Part shown: positions 12,001 through 21,805 of the stretch, piece by piece | How the letters are laid out: every line of letters starts with the position of its first letter | Position numbering within the stretch: position 1 is the first letter of the stretch | Source of the DNA: Liolophura sinensis | Lineage: Eukaryota > Mollusca > Polyplacophora > Chitonida > Chitonidae | Direction of reading: 5' to 3' | Length of the DNA stretch: 64,000 bases | Assembly: GCF_032854445.1 (NCBI RefSeq) | Contig: NC_088295.1 | Span: 30,677,385 to 30,741,384, forward strand | Translations under genes and position numbers: made by a program | Notes under the pieces: model-generated | What the model was told of the DNA's origin: nothing | Seen by the model: only the letters and a program-made list of their open reading frames with translations | Databases searched by the model: none

Positions 12001-12709
12001 CTCGCGAACACCAATGTCCCACCAATACAAACGCCCTCACCGGTGCCATTTGTCGCTAATTGTCACCAATGCCTCGCGAACACCAATTACCCACCAATAC
12101 AAAGGCCCTCACCAATGCCTCGCGAACACCAATTCCCCACAAAAACAAACGCCCTCACCAGTTCCCCGCGAACCTCAATGCCTCACGAATACAAACGCCG
12201 TCACCAGTCCCCCGTGAAAACCAATGCCCCACCAATACAAACGCCCTCACCAGTGCTGTTGGTCGCTAATTGTCACCAATGCCTCGCGAACACCAATGTC
12301 CCATGAATACAAACGCCCTCACTAGTGCCTCGCGAACACCAATGCCCCACCAATACAAACGCCCTGACCAGTGCCGTTGGTCGCTTCTTGTCACCAATGC
12401 CTCGCGAACACCAATGCCCCACCAATACAAACTTCAGTGTAATGGCTTCTTATGTACTTTCTGCACAACCTGATATAAAGTGTGGGTACTGTCATTAGTG
12501 ATTCACTGGCATACGAATGTCATCACATCATCCACAAGATCTTACCTGTTATGGGATTTGTAGTGCAACCAGCTGTCATGGAGATAGAAACTAGAATCTG
12601 GATTCCTGATGACAACCGCATAATTGGGATTCCTTCCTTGTAGACTGCACACGCAGAAAAATACAGGTTGTCGCTGATCGTTTCGTGTGACCAGAAAGTA
12701 ACGGTAGAT
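1..12709 (-). CDS. Ionotropic glutamate receptor (iGluR/IR-like), partial, 12 exons
   Basis: Ligand-gated cation channel subunit of the plasma membrane. Exons in transcript order: 12546-12709, 10053-10181, 9382-9717, 8275-8462, 5101-5250, 4682-4753, 4392-4595, 4126-4226, 3133-3223, 2290-2614, 854-1071, 1-118 (continues past the left edge). All junctions are GT-AG and all eleven keep phase, giving about 698 codons. The first seven exons form an ANF-type amino-terminal domain (for example INFVLLANQATLENILLK, then SRWLVLSED). S1 starts with WSPFTIKQKIDG, runs through KGICMDIMDEMSFRLNFSY and WGLKASSGNWTGMIAQLANR, and keeps the ligand-binding arginine in QQEREEVMDF. M1, the pore segment LLNEGGQ and M3 (SYTSTLTAAL) follow, then the first part of S2 (YKKLWNGIQRFW). 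M4 and the C-terminus lie outside the window; the start codon and signal peptide were not found. Family membership is very secure. The subclass is not: M3 differs from the usual SYTANLAAF, so a lophotrochozoan-type divergent iGluR or IR is likely. The two weakest splice sites are the 8275 donor (GTTCGT) and the 4753 acceptor, chosen because they keep phase. Confidence 0.93.
854..1071 (-). CDS. iGluR exon: end of pore loop, M3 and start of S2
   Basis: Exon of the iGluR gene given separately because it carries the most diagnostic segment. The acceptor is ttttcag and the donor is gtgagc; 218 bp, entering with two bases of a split glycine codon and leaving in phase 0. It encodes RTLVASWWLFTMVIVASYTS followed by TLTAALAVEKTELPFNTIEE, which is the M3 gate helix and the linker into S2. 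The exon ends after GGTYGSYMFMLFP and joins KSENEIYKKLW in exon 1-118. Confidence 0.93.
1325..1545. repeat. GGTT/CGGT-rich tandem repeat in an iGluR intron
   Basis: Low-complexity repetition of ggtcggttggt and tggtttgcc. A clearer unit, tcgtccgtcagtaggtcggt, appears at about 1434 and 1487. Open frames here on both strands are compositional. Confidence 0.7.
2290..2614 (-). CDS. iGluR exon: late S1, M1 and pore helix
   Basis: A 325-bp exon of the iGluR gene. It begins EVDVMIGAISIQQEREEV, the end of S1 with the conserved arginine, and continues through DFIHPFYNDYTTLLVKKP. The hydrophobic M1 follows (WTIVVCVTCALPLITLLVAT), then the re-entrant pore segment ending NLAALLNEG, which is split by the intron. 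Donor gtagtc, acceptor ggccacag. Joining to 1071 restores LLNEGGQHSPKDQASRTL, the expected order of pore loop and M3. Confidence 0.93.
3367..3885. mobile_element. Fold-back element with inverted arms of about 200 bp, in an iGluR intron
   Basis: The left arm (about 3400-3600) and right arm (about 3650-3848) are reverse complements with scattered mismatches. The best block is gggtatttgggaccaacttt at about 3466 against its complement near 3770, followed by tggtatttat. No transposase is visible. A partial relative of the right arm occurs at about 2855-2912. Confidence 0.75.
5482..5885. repeat. 41-bp minisatellite, about ten copies, in an iGluR intron
   Basis: Head-to-tail copies of a unit containing tgttgaaaatccgtactgaa and cgagtggagtccaatgtgt. 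Units differ by a few substitutions (tgttgtgtt versus tgatgattt variants). The period is not a multiple of three, so long open frames across it on the minus strand are artefacts. It lies in the intron between exons 5101-5250 and 8275-8462. Confidence 0.9.
5985..6345. repeat. Degenerate tandem repeat, ctacaaccacaaatgttactcc type
   Basis: Loose repetition of the words ctacaaccacaaatgtta and ctcctactgc with irregular spacing. It lies between the 41-bp and 30-bp arrays in the same iGluR intron and looks like a decayed satellite. Confidence 0.55.
6430..8174. repeat. 30-bp minisatellite array, about 1.7 kb, in an iGluR intron
   Basis: About 55 copies of a 30-bp unit made of ccccttatctagatttgtgc followed by tggtaccaac. 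Most copies keep TCTAGA or a one-base variant, and many keep GGTACC. Higher-order structure is visible: a near-identical block recurs about 180 bp apart (6546 and 6727), and a 61-bp double unit repeats at 7522, 7583 and 7644. A SINE tail interrupts it at about 7765-7862. The array ends about 100 bp from the exon 8275-8462 donor. Confidence 0.93.
7765..7862 (+). mobile_element. SINE fragment (family A 3' part) inside the minisatellite
   Basis: Matches the 3' part of the family A SINE at 55541-55800: ccatacgtgggaaggt, gtcgtataagtgaaatattc, gtacggcgaaaaacactc, then an (aaataaat) tail. It splits the 30-bp array, which resumes after it. Confidence 0.75.
9825..9912 (+). mobile_element. Degenerate SINE fragment (family B tail)
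   Basis: Similar to 24125-24295 and 60315-60440: ggtggcatgcactggccctg, caagaatacaca, then cgtcatcatatgac. It lies in the iGluR intron just upstream of exon 9382-9717. Confidence 0.45.
10845..12445. repeat. Mixed 46/72-bp minisatellite, about 1.6 kb, in an iGluR intron
   Basis: Tandem units of two lengths: 46 bp (gccctcaccagtgcctcgtg then aacaccaatgccccaccaat, acaaac) and 72 bp. The longer unit carries an extra 26 bp (gttggtcgcttcttgtcacc and flanks) between the halves. Long and short units alternate in runs. The many overlapping open frames on both strands are repeat artefacts. It lies in the intron between exons 10053-10181 and 12546-12709. Confidence 0.93.
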
Positions 12710-13447
12710 CTATGCATAAACAATAACGTGGTAAATAAATCGGGACATCAGGCCACTATCAAAGTAAAGAACATTTGTTAATGGCATTGAGATGAAAACT
12801 GTGTCTCCTTGCATGAAAGCACTGATATATGTTCCGCCAGCGCTGCAAAACATTCCACACTCAAGAGTAATGAATACCAATATCTGATCGTATTTCTATT
12901 ACGCAAAAAGTCTGATCGTATTTCTATTACGAGTAGGACGCTTATTAATTAACTATGTATTGGCCCTGTGATTTTTTTGTTTCATATGATGGTTGATTTC
13001 TCTGACTAATTAATTTCTTAACATTTTAGTGATCCTCATGCCATATGTAAAGGCTTATATAGTAAATTACTGAAACACTGTGAAGCCGCAATACGTGCGT
13101 TTGGTACGGTATATCATGGAAAGATGTTTACTATGTAAGCAAAACAGATTGATGTGGAAAAGAATAAATTACGTGTTTAACACTCATGAATGGCCTACTC
13201 ACACATGTTATGTTTGCTTTAAGGTTTATCACCTAGATTTATCGTTTAGCGTTTAATTTAAGTTTATTTTCAAGAGCTATGTGCATATGTGTGCAACTAT
13301 ACTGGAATAGATCTTGGTCACGTTTTGCGTGTAGATAGGTACATGTACTGCTGAGCTTTAATCACGGTTTCAATGTAATATTACCACACAAAGTAACGAT
13401 TCGATTCTATTAAAAAGCTAGTGGAGAAGTTTGTTGAAAACGATTCT

Positions 13448-13692
13448 TTAACTTTACATTTATTTATTTATTTATTGGCTTGACATTTGACGCCGTACAA
13501 ATTCAGACTCAGGACGAAGAAAGACGGACACAACTCGCTTAAAACCACTGAACCTGGCGAGTTTATAAACAGATAAACTTCCTGACTTAAATCCATAACC
13601 GAATCAGCCGGACGTGGATTCGAACCTGAGATCTCATCAATCAAGGAAATTGCATGGTTACAACTCTGTGTGTGACTTTCTATTGCCGTAGC
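13448..13692 (-). mobile_element. tRNA-derived SINE
   Basis: On the minus strand a B-box-like AGGTTCGAATCC (near 13620-13630) is followed by a body (GGAAGTTTATCTGTTTATAA) and an (AATAAATAAAT) tail at 13457-13477. No duplicated target site was recognised. Confidence 0.65.
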
Positions 13693-14084
13693 TCAGTTTA
13701 TCATTTTATAGGTACACATTGGATCTCATATATTCGGAAGCGCATGTCGGAAACCTTAATTTTTCTTTTCAAATGATGGCTTCCGTATTCTGTCTCTGCA
13801 ACAGCAATGAGTCTGTTTTTAAAATGTCCTAACGTGATGTGTGGGCAACCATCTTGGAACCCAGGATAACTTATTTAACTTACGCCAAATTTATATCTTG
13901 AATATAGATCGCTTATGTTAAAATGTCAACATTTAGCAATTTTACAATAATACAGCATGTTAAATACTGTAATTTGTATGTGTCAACTTCCTAAATTATT
14001 ACTTCACGTAATGATTTTTTGTAAGTTGTAACACAATTTTCGACATTCACAAAGCTAAGCACAACACAAGTGTTAGTTTAGCAT

Positions 14085-14142
14085 AGGACAGTGTTAGACA
14101 TTTTTAAACATTTTGTAAAGTGTTTAAAAGTCTAACACTTTA
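14085..14142. repeat. Short palindromic hairpin
   Basis: Inverted copies of agtgttagac(a)tttttaaaca meet around 14114, giving two arms of about 25 bp. It could be a degraded MITE. Confidence 0.5.
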
Positions 14143-14751
14143 GAGAGTGTTAACGTAATAAAAAATATGCTTTGCCTCACCCACCACTTCCAAAGTCTTG
14201 GATTTAATGATATTAAAGTTATATATCACATTGCAGTTATAAGAGGGCCGTTTAGTCGGTTTGTCGGTCGTCTTTACTGATAAACACACACGTGGGCCTA
14301 CATGTATTAAGAAATCCTTCTTGCACTATTCCATGTGGGCATATGTCGGCGAAGAATTATCATAACAATATAAGAGGGCCCCAGATACAGGAAGAGCCTT
14401 CCTGATAAAACTTCTTAATCGTATAATGAATGATACCCACTCGAAAAGGTTTCAATGTGGTTTGTTCAGCCAATAATAGTCTTGTATACAACTAACATAT
14501 TTATGGAATCTTTAATTGCAAGAGTCAAGTTATCCAAACGTTTATCATTATTTTTGTTCTTATCTAATTTGAACTTTTTATTAAGAGTCTGAAATGTTTA
14601 ATGACATTTTAAATGTAAACGAAACTTTCTATCGAAACATTTAACTCTATATTGATGTATTAAGTACCGATATTTTCTTAAATTCCCTTTTTGTTTTGAT
14701 GAAATTTTTCATTGATAAATTAATCCTATACTGATTAGTAGTGCTTACCCC

Positions 14752-14897
14752 AGTGGCAGCTCTCCTCGGTTGACAAGGTATTCCAAACTGAGCCACACAC
14801 AGGTTTGGCCCATTAGCAAAATGAATCAATCTTGCAGCACTAGAGGTTAGGCTGTCTAACGATCCACAATTTATGCAAATGCACAAAAGCGTCTTCC
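14752..14897 (-). CDS. Candidate exon, possibly upstream in the iGluR gene
   Basis: An open stretch bounded by a good acceptor (ttatactgatacag) and donor (gtaagc). Only one frame is open across it, encoding a Cys-rich segment that includes RLIHFANGPNLCVAQFGIP. It would leave in phase 0, whereas the next known iGluR exon (12546-12709) needs two incoming bases, so at least one more exon would have to lie between. It may instead belong to another gene or be chance. I do not recognise the peptide. Confidence 0.25.
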
Positions 14898-16659
14898 TGT
14901 ATCAGTATAATCGATCTTTCACCAGCATGCGCTCAAATATTTATGATAAAAGATTGTACAACCTTGCACAATAAGAACAAATATGCGATTGCCAGTCAAA
15001 GTCCACACCCTGTCCAGGAATAACAAGCAACCTCGCCCATAAAACAACTATTTTACACTATCTAATTAAACCTTTATATATGTATTTCCGAGAAATAAAT
15101 TAAAGCGGCTGTCTTTGGTTTTCAGTATCAGTTAACACATATATTATCTTATGATACGTGTGGTCATATTTATCACGCTATAAAACACCGTAGAGATAAA
15201 ATAAACTTGCATCATTAACAAATCTTTCTGATCACCCGGATGTATAATCTAACTGACGTCGCTCTTGTTATACGTTAATTGAGAACCTGAATTAGTTTTT
15301 TTGTTTGGAAGATTGATTTCCGGTTATGTAGTTATTTATGTATTTTTTAAATTAAGACTCAAAACTGCACTCACAGAATGTTTCACATACACGAAAGCAT
15401 CCAGGGTTATGATTGTAAAGTCTGGTGGGAATCATCGCCCTTCGCCAGGTAAATGGCAAACATTGTGACTCAAAGCCGCAATGGATACGCGACCTCATTG
15501 GTAAGTTAAGGCCCACTCAAACCTACATTTACGAATAGTTAAGAAAAATTGCGAGGAAAAATCGATGATAATCGTTGTAAATATTATACTGATCGTACGA
15601 TATCACGTGGGAATTTTTGATGAATCTGAAGATAAAGGATAACGGATTCTTTCTTTATTTTTAACACTACGTGCCTGAAACCTTTATCATGCATGATCTT
15701 TTGGGTTGTTGCATGGCCAAAGAATAACGTGATAAAATTCTTTTTCTTATGAATAGCAGTATTCTGGTGTATTAAGAGAAGACATTTGGATTGCGAAATC
15801 ACCATTGTGAAAAAGTATCCATGCGTAGATCTCATTTAGTTCTACATAGATATCAACATTTTGGCTTATTCATAAGCAAAATTTGATAAGTCATTTATAA
15901 GAGAGAAAAACCAATTATATGTCAAAAAATTCATGTTTGAAAAACATAGTTTCAAAAACAAGACAATTTGATATAGCGGTGGTTATCATGTCAATTTATG
16001 TTCCTTGAGGAAAAAAAGAGTTTTGTGTAAAATCTATCGCCGTCTCGTCAGGCTAACAAATGACACTTTTGGGGGTTTTAAATGTAAAAGGTGATATTTC
16101 TGTGTTTTGTGTGAATTGTCAATACATCAACACAGGCAATGTTGTTTCTGGTCATGACGTGAAACCTTCGGCACATACTGTCCATAGCCGTGACAAGTTA
16201 GTAATAGCGTGCAGATGGTTCTTTCACTCAGATTTTCACGAGATGGTGGGTGGTCATTTCAAGTTTCATTGTCTCGCTATTTCATTAAAGACAATCTGCA
16301 ATCAAGAATTGGCCGCATGTGCAATTCTCCCATCTACTCCGCGAGGTATTTTTGTGAATGTTTGCCGACAGTTGATAGTATATAGGTGGATACATTCATT
16401 ATTTATTCGTCAAATTCAACCAACAGCAAACACCAAACAACAATCAAAACAACAAGCAACATGTACGTAACACAAAAGCATAGTTCATCGTAAAATATTA
16501 ATGAAAAGAAAAGAAAATGTATAACTCTCATAAATACAATAGGGATTTCAGTTTCAGACTATAGTCTCAAAAAATATAAATCCATTTTGCGATAAATATT
16601 ACGCGATAACTATATGAAGTATTGCATAGCAATTACTATACGTGTAAACGAACACTTGT

Positions 16660-17130
16660 TTACACGACCCGTAAGTTACAGCACTGTAATCAGTACCAGG
16701 GACTTAAACAACGTTGGCACAACCATCAACATAAAGCAGATTAAAACACATATAAAACATGGTTTAAAGGACTCGGAAGTCAAAGCACTTCAATTAGTAC
16801 CAGAGACATAAACAATGGTTTAAACTATCATCAAGACATAGGTCTCGGAATCACACCACTTTAGTTAGAGAGACAAAAGTGAAACAGTTACACAATGGTT
16901 GGGGCCTCCGTGGTAGATGTGGTTAGCATGCCAGCGAGGCCCAATGACCGTAGAACCTCTCACCAAGGCGGCCGGTGTGAGTTCAAGTCCAGATAACACG
17001 TTTAAATAAATAAACAATGGTTTAAATAGTCATTAACATGAATCACATAAACGAGACATTATAAACATGATTTGAAGGACCACAAAAGTTACAGCAATTT
17101 ACATAGTGTCAGAAACGTAACAATCAGATA
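16660..17130. repeat. Degenerate satellite around a SINE insertion
   Basis: Loose repeats with the words gacataaacaatggtttaaa, ggactcggaagtcaaagcac and their variants, about 80-130 bp apart. A SINE interrupts them at 16901-17013. Confidence 0.5.
16901..17013 (+). mobile_element. SINE family A, head plus short tail, with target-site duplication
   Basis: The tRNA-like head begins ggggcctccgtggtagatgt and includes ggttagcatgccagcgaggc and a B-box-like gtgagttcaagtcc, then jumps to a short aaataaataa tail. It is flanked by acaatggtt at 16892-16900 and 17014-17022, a probable 9-bp target-site duplication. Confidence 0.8.
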
Positions 17131-17606
17131 TAGAAAGTCATACTGAAAATATATAAAAGCTATAGGTTTGCCGGACCCTGAGGAATGTGTAAGAGATATG
17201 AAGTGGTGTCGAACAACTATCATAAGCAATTCAACTATCAGAGATATAATTAAATGCCAAAGCAAATATATAACAATGGATAATGACATACCTGTTTGAT
17301 ATGTTAATGCTGATTTATGTGACACACCGTATCCTGCTGCAACATACTAGGCAATGAGTCAAATAGGATAAAGATAAGGATCCTGGCGCGACCGTGGAGA
17401 TAGTGGGCTTCTAAACAGATAGATATACATGTCACGAAAACACAGCCCTTCAAACAATGCGGAGAACTGATTTACAAGGCTCTGAAGAAGCAGCATTGGG
17501 TGGGTTGATAAGTACACAAATCGTAGAGCGGTAGAACTTTTTCTAGTGGTCAAAGCTGTACATGGCAAAGAGTGGTTGGGTCTGGATGGACCTTGACACG
17601 TTTTGC

Positions 17607-20600
17607 TCACGTGTAGACCTTGACCCTGGCGTTGATGGGTTGCTGACAAAGCACACAGTGTTCAATGCAGGCGGAACAATCTGGACACGTGACCAAGTGA
17701 CGACACGGCATGAAGACGACGGATACGTCTGTCTCTTGACACACCTTACAGGTCCGTGCATGTCTCAAGCGCTCGTTCTCCTCAATTAGTCTCAATCTTT
17801 CGAGTTCTGTTAAGATAAAAACATTTCGCTATGAATACAAACCCATCTATAAATCTTTGCCATTAAATTGATGTTGATAAGATTTCAGAAGCTAATTATT
17901 ACACTTCATTACGGCTATTCCAATCGAGATGTGTAATTCGCTACGCCACATTTTAAGCCAGAAAAACCCATTATGTACAATGAACATGGTAATTTATCTA
18001 GGTTTAGATGCATCCAGATTTTGAATGAAAATACCCTAATGGCGTCTTACCGATACTTGACGTCATGAAGTCGTCGTCACTTAAGCCTTCGCCAATGCGC
18101 TGAGTATGTATGACCTCATCTGAAAAACCCCTGTCAGCGGTGGAATTTGTGCCTTCCTCTGTGATATCCAGGACAACCTCAGCCAATCGGGACGTGGTCA
18201 CCTGCCACTCATTCCAGTCTGAAATAATTCCGTTTGATTTACAAATGTCAAATTATGTTGTGGAGATTTTTTATTTGACTGGAAATCAACACTCTACTGG
18301 AAATTAAAACATAAACAAGTGCTTGGAGTAAACCTCTGTCTTTCGCTCCGTAACTCAAAGACTTTCGGACGAAAGTCACAACCTAATCCTCGACATCGAC
18401 GAACGTTGATAATCTATCAAGAATATTTTGAGCAGGTTTGTGTTTGGCTCTCCGTGCAAAAACCCGTCTAACTGAACAAGCATAACGAAGTGGCCACGGT
18501 AGTTCGGCTTCTATGCAAAAACATGTCTCGTACAACACATAAACACAATGACGAGTAGGACAATGTTTACCTATAAAGTTAATCGATGTACCTCAGTCGT
18601 TTCACATATTTATCCCACTGAAAGTTGTCTCGTTTTGCGTGGATATCATTTTAGGATTTAAGAAGATGCCGATAGGCATCAGTCGTGTAAATTTTAAATA
18701 AAACATAATTGTAAATTCCATCATCGTATCTGGTGATTATTAACCATGTAAAGGACAGACCTAATTAAGTCAGATTTCTTTACAAGGATCACGTTGTTGA
18801 GGTCCGTCGTTTCCGGTCGACATAATTGAGTGAAATGAAAATGTTCAACGTCAAATATCTGCAGATCTTCGTACTGAGCAAGTGATTTTGCCAATTTTTG
18901 GTCAAATGATTTTAGGAAAACTAAATTCACCAGATTATCATCACAGATTGGTCCTATGTAAACATCGCGTTGAACAATTCAGCACAACGTACCTGATTCT
19001 GCCAGAACTATCTTCACGGCCCGCTTGATGACATTAAGAGAAAATCCAAGAATTACCAGACTAGCTGTGCATGGCTTCTTCAGCACACTCTCCACTATAG
19101 CAGCATTGTCTGAAACAAAGAGAGATAAGATTATGTCTAATTATGCTCTACAATAAATATATTAAGTATTTCTGTGTACATTTCATTGGGCTTTTTCTCT
19201 TTTTGCCAGAGGTCAGTTAAAATAAGAAAAAGAGAACTAAAATCAGTTATTAATCGGGACACCATGAGTCCAAAACAAAATTTATTCCCGGTAAGGGACT
19301 GAACAATGAACAAAAAAAAAAAAAAAAAATTTATTCCCGGTAAAGGACTGAACAGTGAACAAAAAAAACAAAACAAAATTTATTCCCGGTAAGGGACTGA
19401 ACAGTGAACAAAAAAACAAAACAAAATTTATTCCCGGTAAGGGACTGAACAGTGAACGAAAAAACAAAACAAAATTTATTCCCGGTAAGGGATTGAACAG
19501 TGAACAAAAAAAACAAAACAAAATTTATTCCCGGTAAGGGATTGAACAGTGAACAAAAAAACAAAACAAAATTTATTCCCGGTAAGGGACTGAACAGTGA
19601 ACAAAAAAACAAAACAAAAAGAAAGGCTGATTCACTGACCGGGATTGGGAGGCGTATTGGATGTACCTCTTCCGGTTGTATGATAACCCTCGACCTGGTG
19701 AAACATGAAACAAGCGAATTAGTATATATATATATAGTTCTTTTCTTGTTCTTTTTAATTCTATCATTTCTCTGTATCAGAAAAATCTTAACTGACTTCG
19801 AACATTATCATCACCTTGTCAGAAAGCTTTAGAAGAGCATTTTCTCAACCATAAGATGAAGTGGCATCTGCTGTACAAAGTGTGTTCATTTCTCACTAGT
19901 TAAGTGCAACCGCTACATACCAGCGCTTGTATAGCATGTAAATTCATGGATAACGCACGCGATGCATGTTCTGTGACGGCCATTTTTTGATGTCAGTATA
20001 ACAATGCAATAGTATGTACCTCCAGACTTCCGCCATATCGTGTAGAGTTGTCTTCCCGCATTAGTTTGACGAAGTCACACATTGGAGACCAATGCGCATG
20101 CTCGTTACGCGGTGAATCTCCTGGCAACCAGTTTCTGAGTCCAATCCCACAGCAAAAACATCGAGTGCAGTCGCTAAAACCTTTAATAATTAAGAACGGA
20201 AAATTACAGATGCATTTTAATTACAACACAAGCAAGGTTGGCCTAGTGTAAGATAAAATAATCCGTATTGTGAAAATAGTTTAGCCTGTACAGAAAGTGT
20301 TTGAATTCTAATTTCCCTACTAAGAGTAAGAAGTGTTAAAAACAGAAAGAGTAAAAGAGTAAAAAGAGAGTAAAATATTAATTCCAGCCCATTAGTTATC
20401 TAAACAATGACATATGCTGACGTACCTGCGTAGAAGAATCCTGCCTTAGCTAGCTCTAGCGGAGTTTGGTGTTTGTTTGTTGGCCAGTTACGAAAGGTTT
20501 CTTCCCGTGTAAAGATAGACGAAAGCGCCGGAAACTGGGCCGTTATAAACTGCTTTGTTTCGCCGCAAGGGGATGATACCATGGGGAAACTGATACCAGA

Positions 20601-20651
20601 TCCATTGATCACGTACGGGACTCGTGATGATGTAATGCACACGTCAGCCAT
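17607..20651 (-). CDS. Inhibitor of apoptosis protein, one BIR plus UBA-like plus RING (IAP-1)
   Basis: Predicted E3 ubiquitin ligase of the BIRC family, acting in cell death or immune signalling in the cytosol. Coding exons: 20426-20651, 20020-20180, 19667-19694 (28-bp micro-exon, tentative), 18993-19109, 18051-18218, 17607-17806; 900 bp, that is 299 residues plus stop. The start ATG at 20651 has A at -3 and G at +4; its exon extends to an acceptor after 20676, so a 5' UTR exon lies further right. The BIR spans about residues 46-113 with zinc ligands C83, C86, H103 and C110 (CX2CX16HX6C), and an intron splits it inside Gly76. A UBA-like region follows at about 150-205 (ILGFSLNVIKRAVKIVL, then RLAEVVLDITEE). 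The C-terminal RING is at 253-299 with C253, C256, C268, H270, C274, C277, C284 and C287. The protein ends VKVYT, close to the usual IAP RING end. Single-BIR IAPs are common in molluscs, where the family is expanded. Confidence 0.93.
19268..19620. repeat. 46-47 bp tandem repeat in an IAP-1 intron
   Basis: Seven to eight copies of aaatttattcccggtaaggg followed by actgaacagtgaacaaaaaa and caaaac. It lies between the micro-exon 19667-19694 and exon 18993-19109. Open frames on both strands across it are artefacts. Confidence 0.9.
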
Positions 20652-20787
20652 AATGAAAACTCTAAGAAATTCTGGTCTGAAAGAAACAATGTTAAGAGTT
20701 AAGTTTTGGATATTAGAAAGGAAAAAAATCACCACAATATACACCTTTCAATTCATCAGTAAAAAATTCCACCGTTATGGGAGTGGG

Positions 20788-20885
20788 TCCTGGTGTTGTG
20801 GTTAATATGCTCGCCCTTCAATGGCTATAGGCGTGGGTTCAAAACCATCCTAGGATAGGAAATTTTCAAGATTCCCATTACTTCT
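20788..20885 (+). mobile_element. tRNA-derived SINE head
   Basis: Contains gtgttgtggttaatatgctc (A-box-like) and gcgtgggttcaaaaccatcc (B-box-like), the pattern of a Pol III SINE promoter. No tail was identified. Confidence 0.5.
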
Positions 20886-21734
20886 AATGTTCTAGGGAGG
20901 AACTGAGCGGTCAACGATGCTCTCTCGTGTATAGTCTGCTCTACACGAGTATGACATATGTCATACGTGGAAAAGTTCGCCAGTATAACATTCCAAAGAG
21001 CGGAGGTTTATTTCTAGCACACCCCCCCCCCCCCTTTATAATATACTGGCCTAGGGAAATTCTTGAGAACGGTGTTAATAATAATCAAGACAAAAAATCA
21101 AGACTATGTGGATTCATGATTACAAGGTATTAAATCATTCGATACATGGACAGACAATTAGTACATAATATACCCGAAGTGTGTATCTATAAATATTAAA
21201 CCAGTCACTTCTTGCGAGTGATTTTCTGTTAAGCCCATGCACTTACACAACAGCAGAAAACACTTATCACGGTTGAGGTGAAGCCACATATTCTCTACAA
21301 TTCTCTGAAATGAAATACCTAGTAATACCATGGCCGTGAAGTAGATCTAAGCAATGCCCTCACTGGCTCATTTGTTTCAGGCCCCATTCTCGCTGAATAG
21401 CCCAACGGCCAGAGAGTAATACCTGCTTTTACTCTCTATTTTGCACGTCTTTAATTCTATAAAACTGAGCTCCCTTTAGGGTGACCGCCGTTTTAACTGA
21501 AAAACCAATTTTAATTCAGATCATTTATCAGCCAGGCTACTTGCTTTTTTGTCTTTTTTTCAGATTTCTTCCTGCTCCAACAATAAATCTGACATCTGTT
21601 ATACCAGTGAAATGTTCTTCAGTACATCGATCCTCCCCCAAAAGCAAATGTAAGCAAAATATAAACGCATACAATTATCACATCAACTATAACTCGTATT
21701 ATAAACTATAATGTACAAGTGATCTCCTCTGACC

Positions 21735-21805
21735 ATAATGCTGGTGGCCGTCATATAAGTGAAATGTGCTTAAGTACAAGAGAGCCAATGAAATAAATAA
21801 ATAAC
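21735..21805 (+). mobile_element. SINE family A tail fragment
   Basis: Matches the family A 3' end: cataatgctggtggccgtca, tataagtgaaatgtgcttaa, then aaataaataaat. Confidence 0.65.

Larger units (their letters stand above)
12710..17606. other. Region between the known iGluR exons and IAP-1
   Basis: Holds the SINE at 13448-13692, the hairpin at about 14.1 kb, the candidate exon at 14752-14897, and a decayed satellite at about 16.6-17.1 kb with a SINE in it. The rest is AT-rich with no recognisable gene. A 136-codon plus-strand frame at 16060-16470 resembles nothing I know. The missing 5' exons of the iGluR gene may lie here or farther right. Confidence 0.6.

Noticed and set aside
10811-12473. 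Many overlapping open frames of 60-117 codons on both strands with repeated Pro/His/Thr motifs
   Set aside because: All are translations of the 46/72-bp minisatellite; unit length is not consistently a multiple of three and both strands are open, so they are artefacts.
12884-12932. Two direct copies of ctgatcgtatttctattacg as a possible attachment site or short CRISPR-like repeat
   Set aside because: Only two copies, 27 bp apart, in a eukaryotic intergenic or intronic setting; a simple local duplication.
16060-16470. 136-codon plus-strand frame
   Set aside because: No recognised motif, composition like the surrounding AT-rich DNA, and opposite in strand to all supported genes.
19282-19612. 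Phe-rich repeats on the minus strand, resembling a membrane protein
   Set aside because: They arise from the A-rich 46-47 bp array inside an IAP-1 intron.
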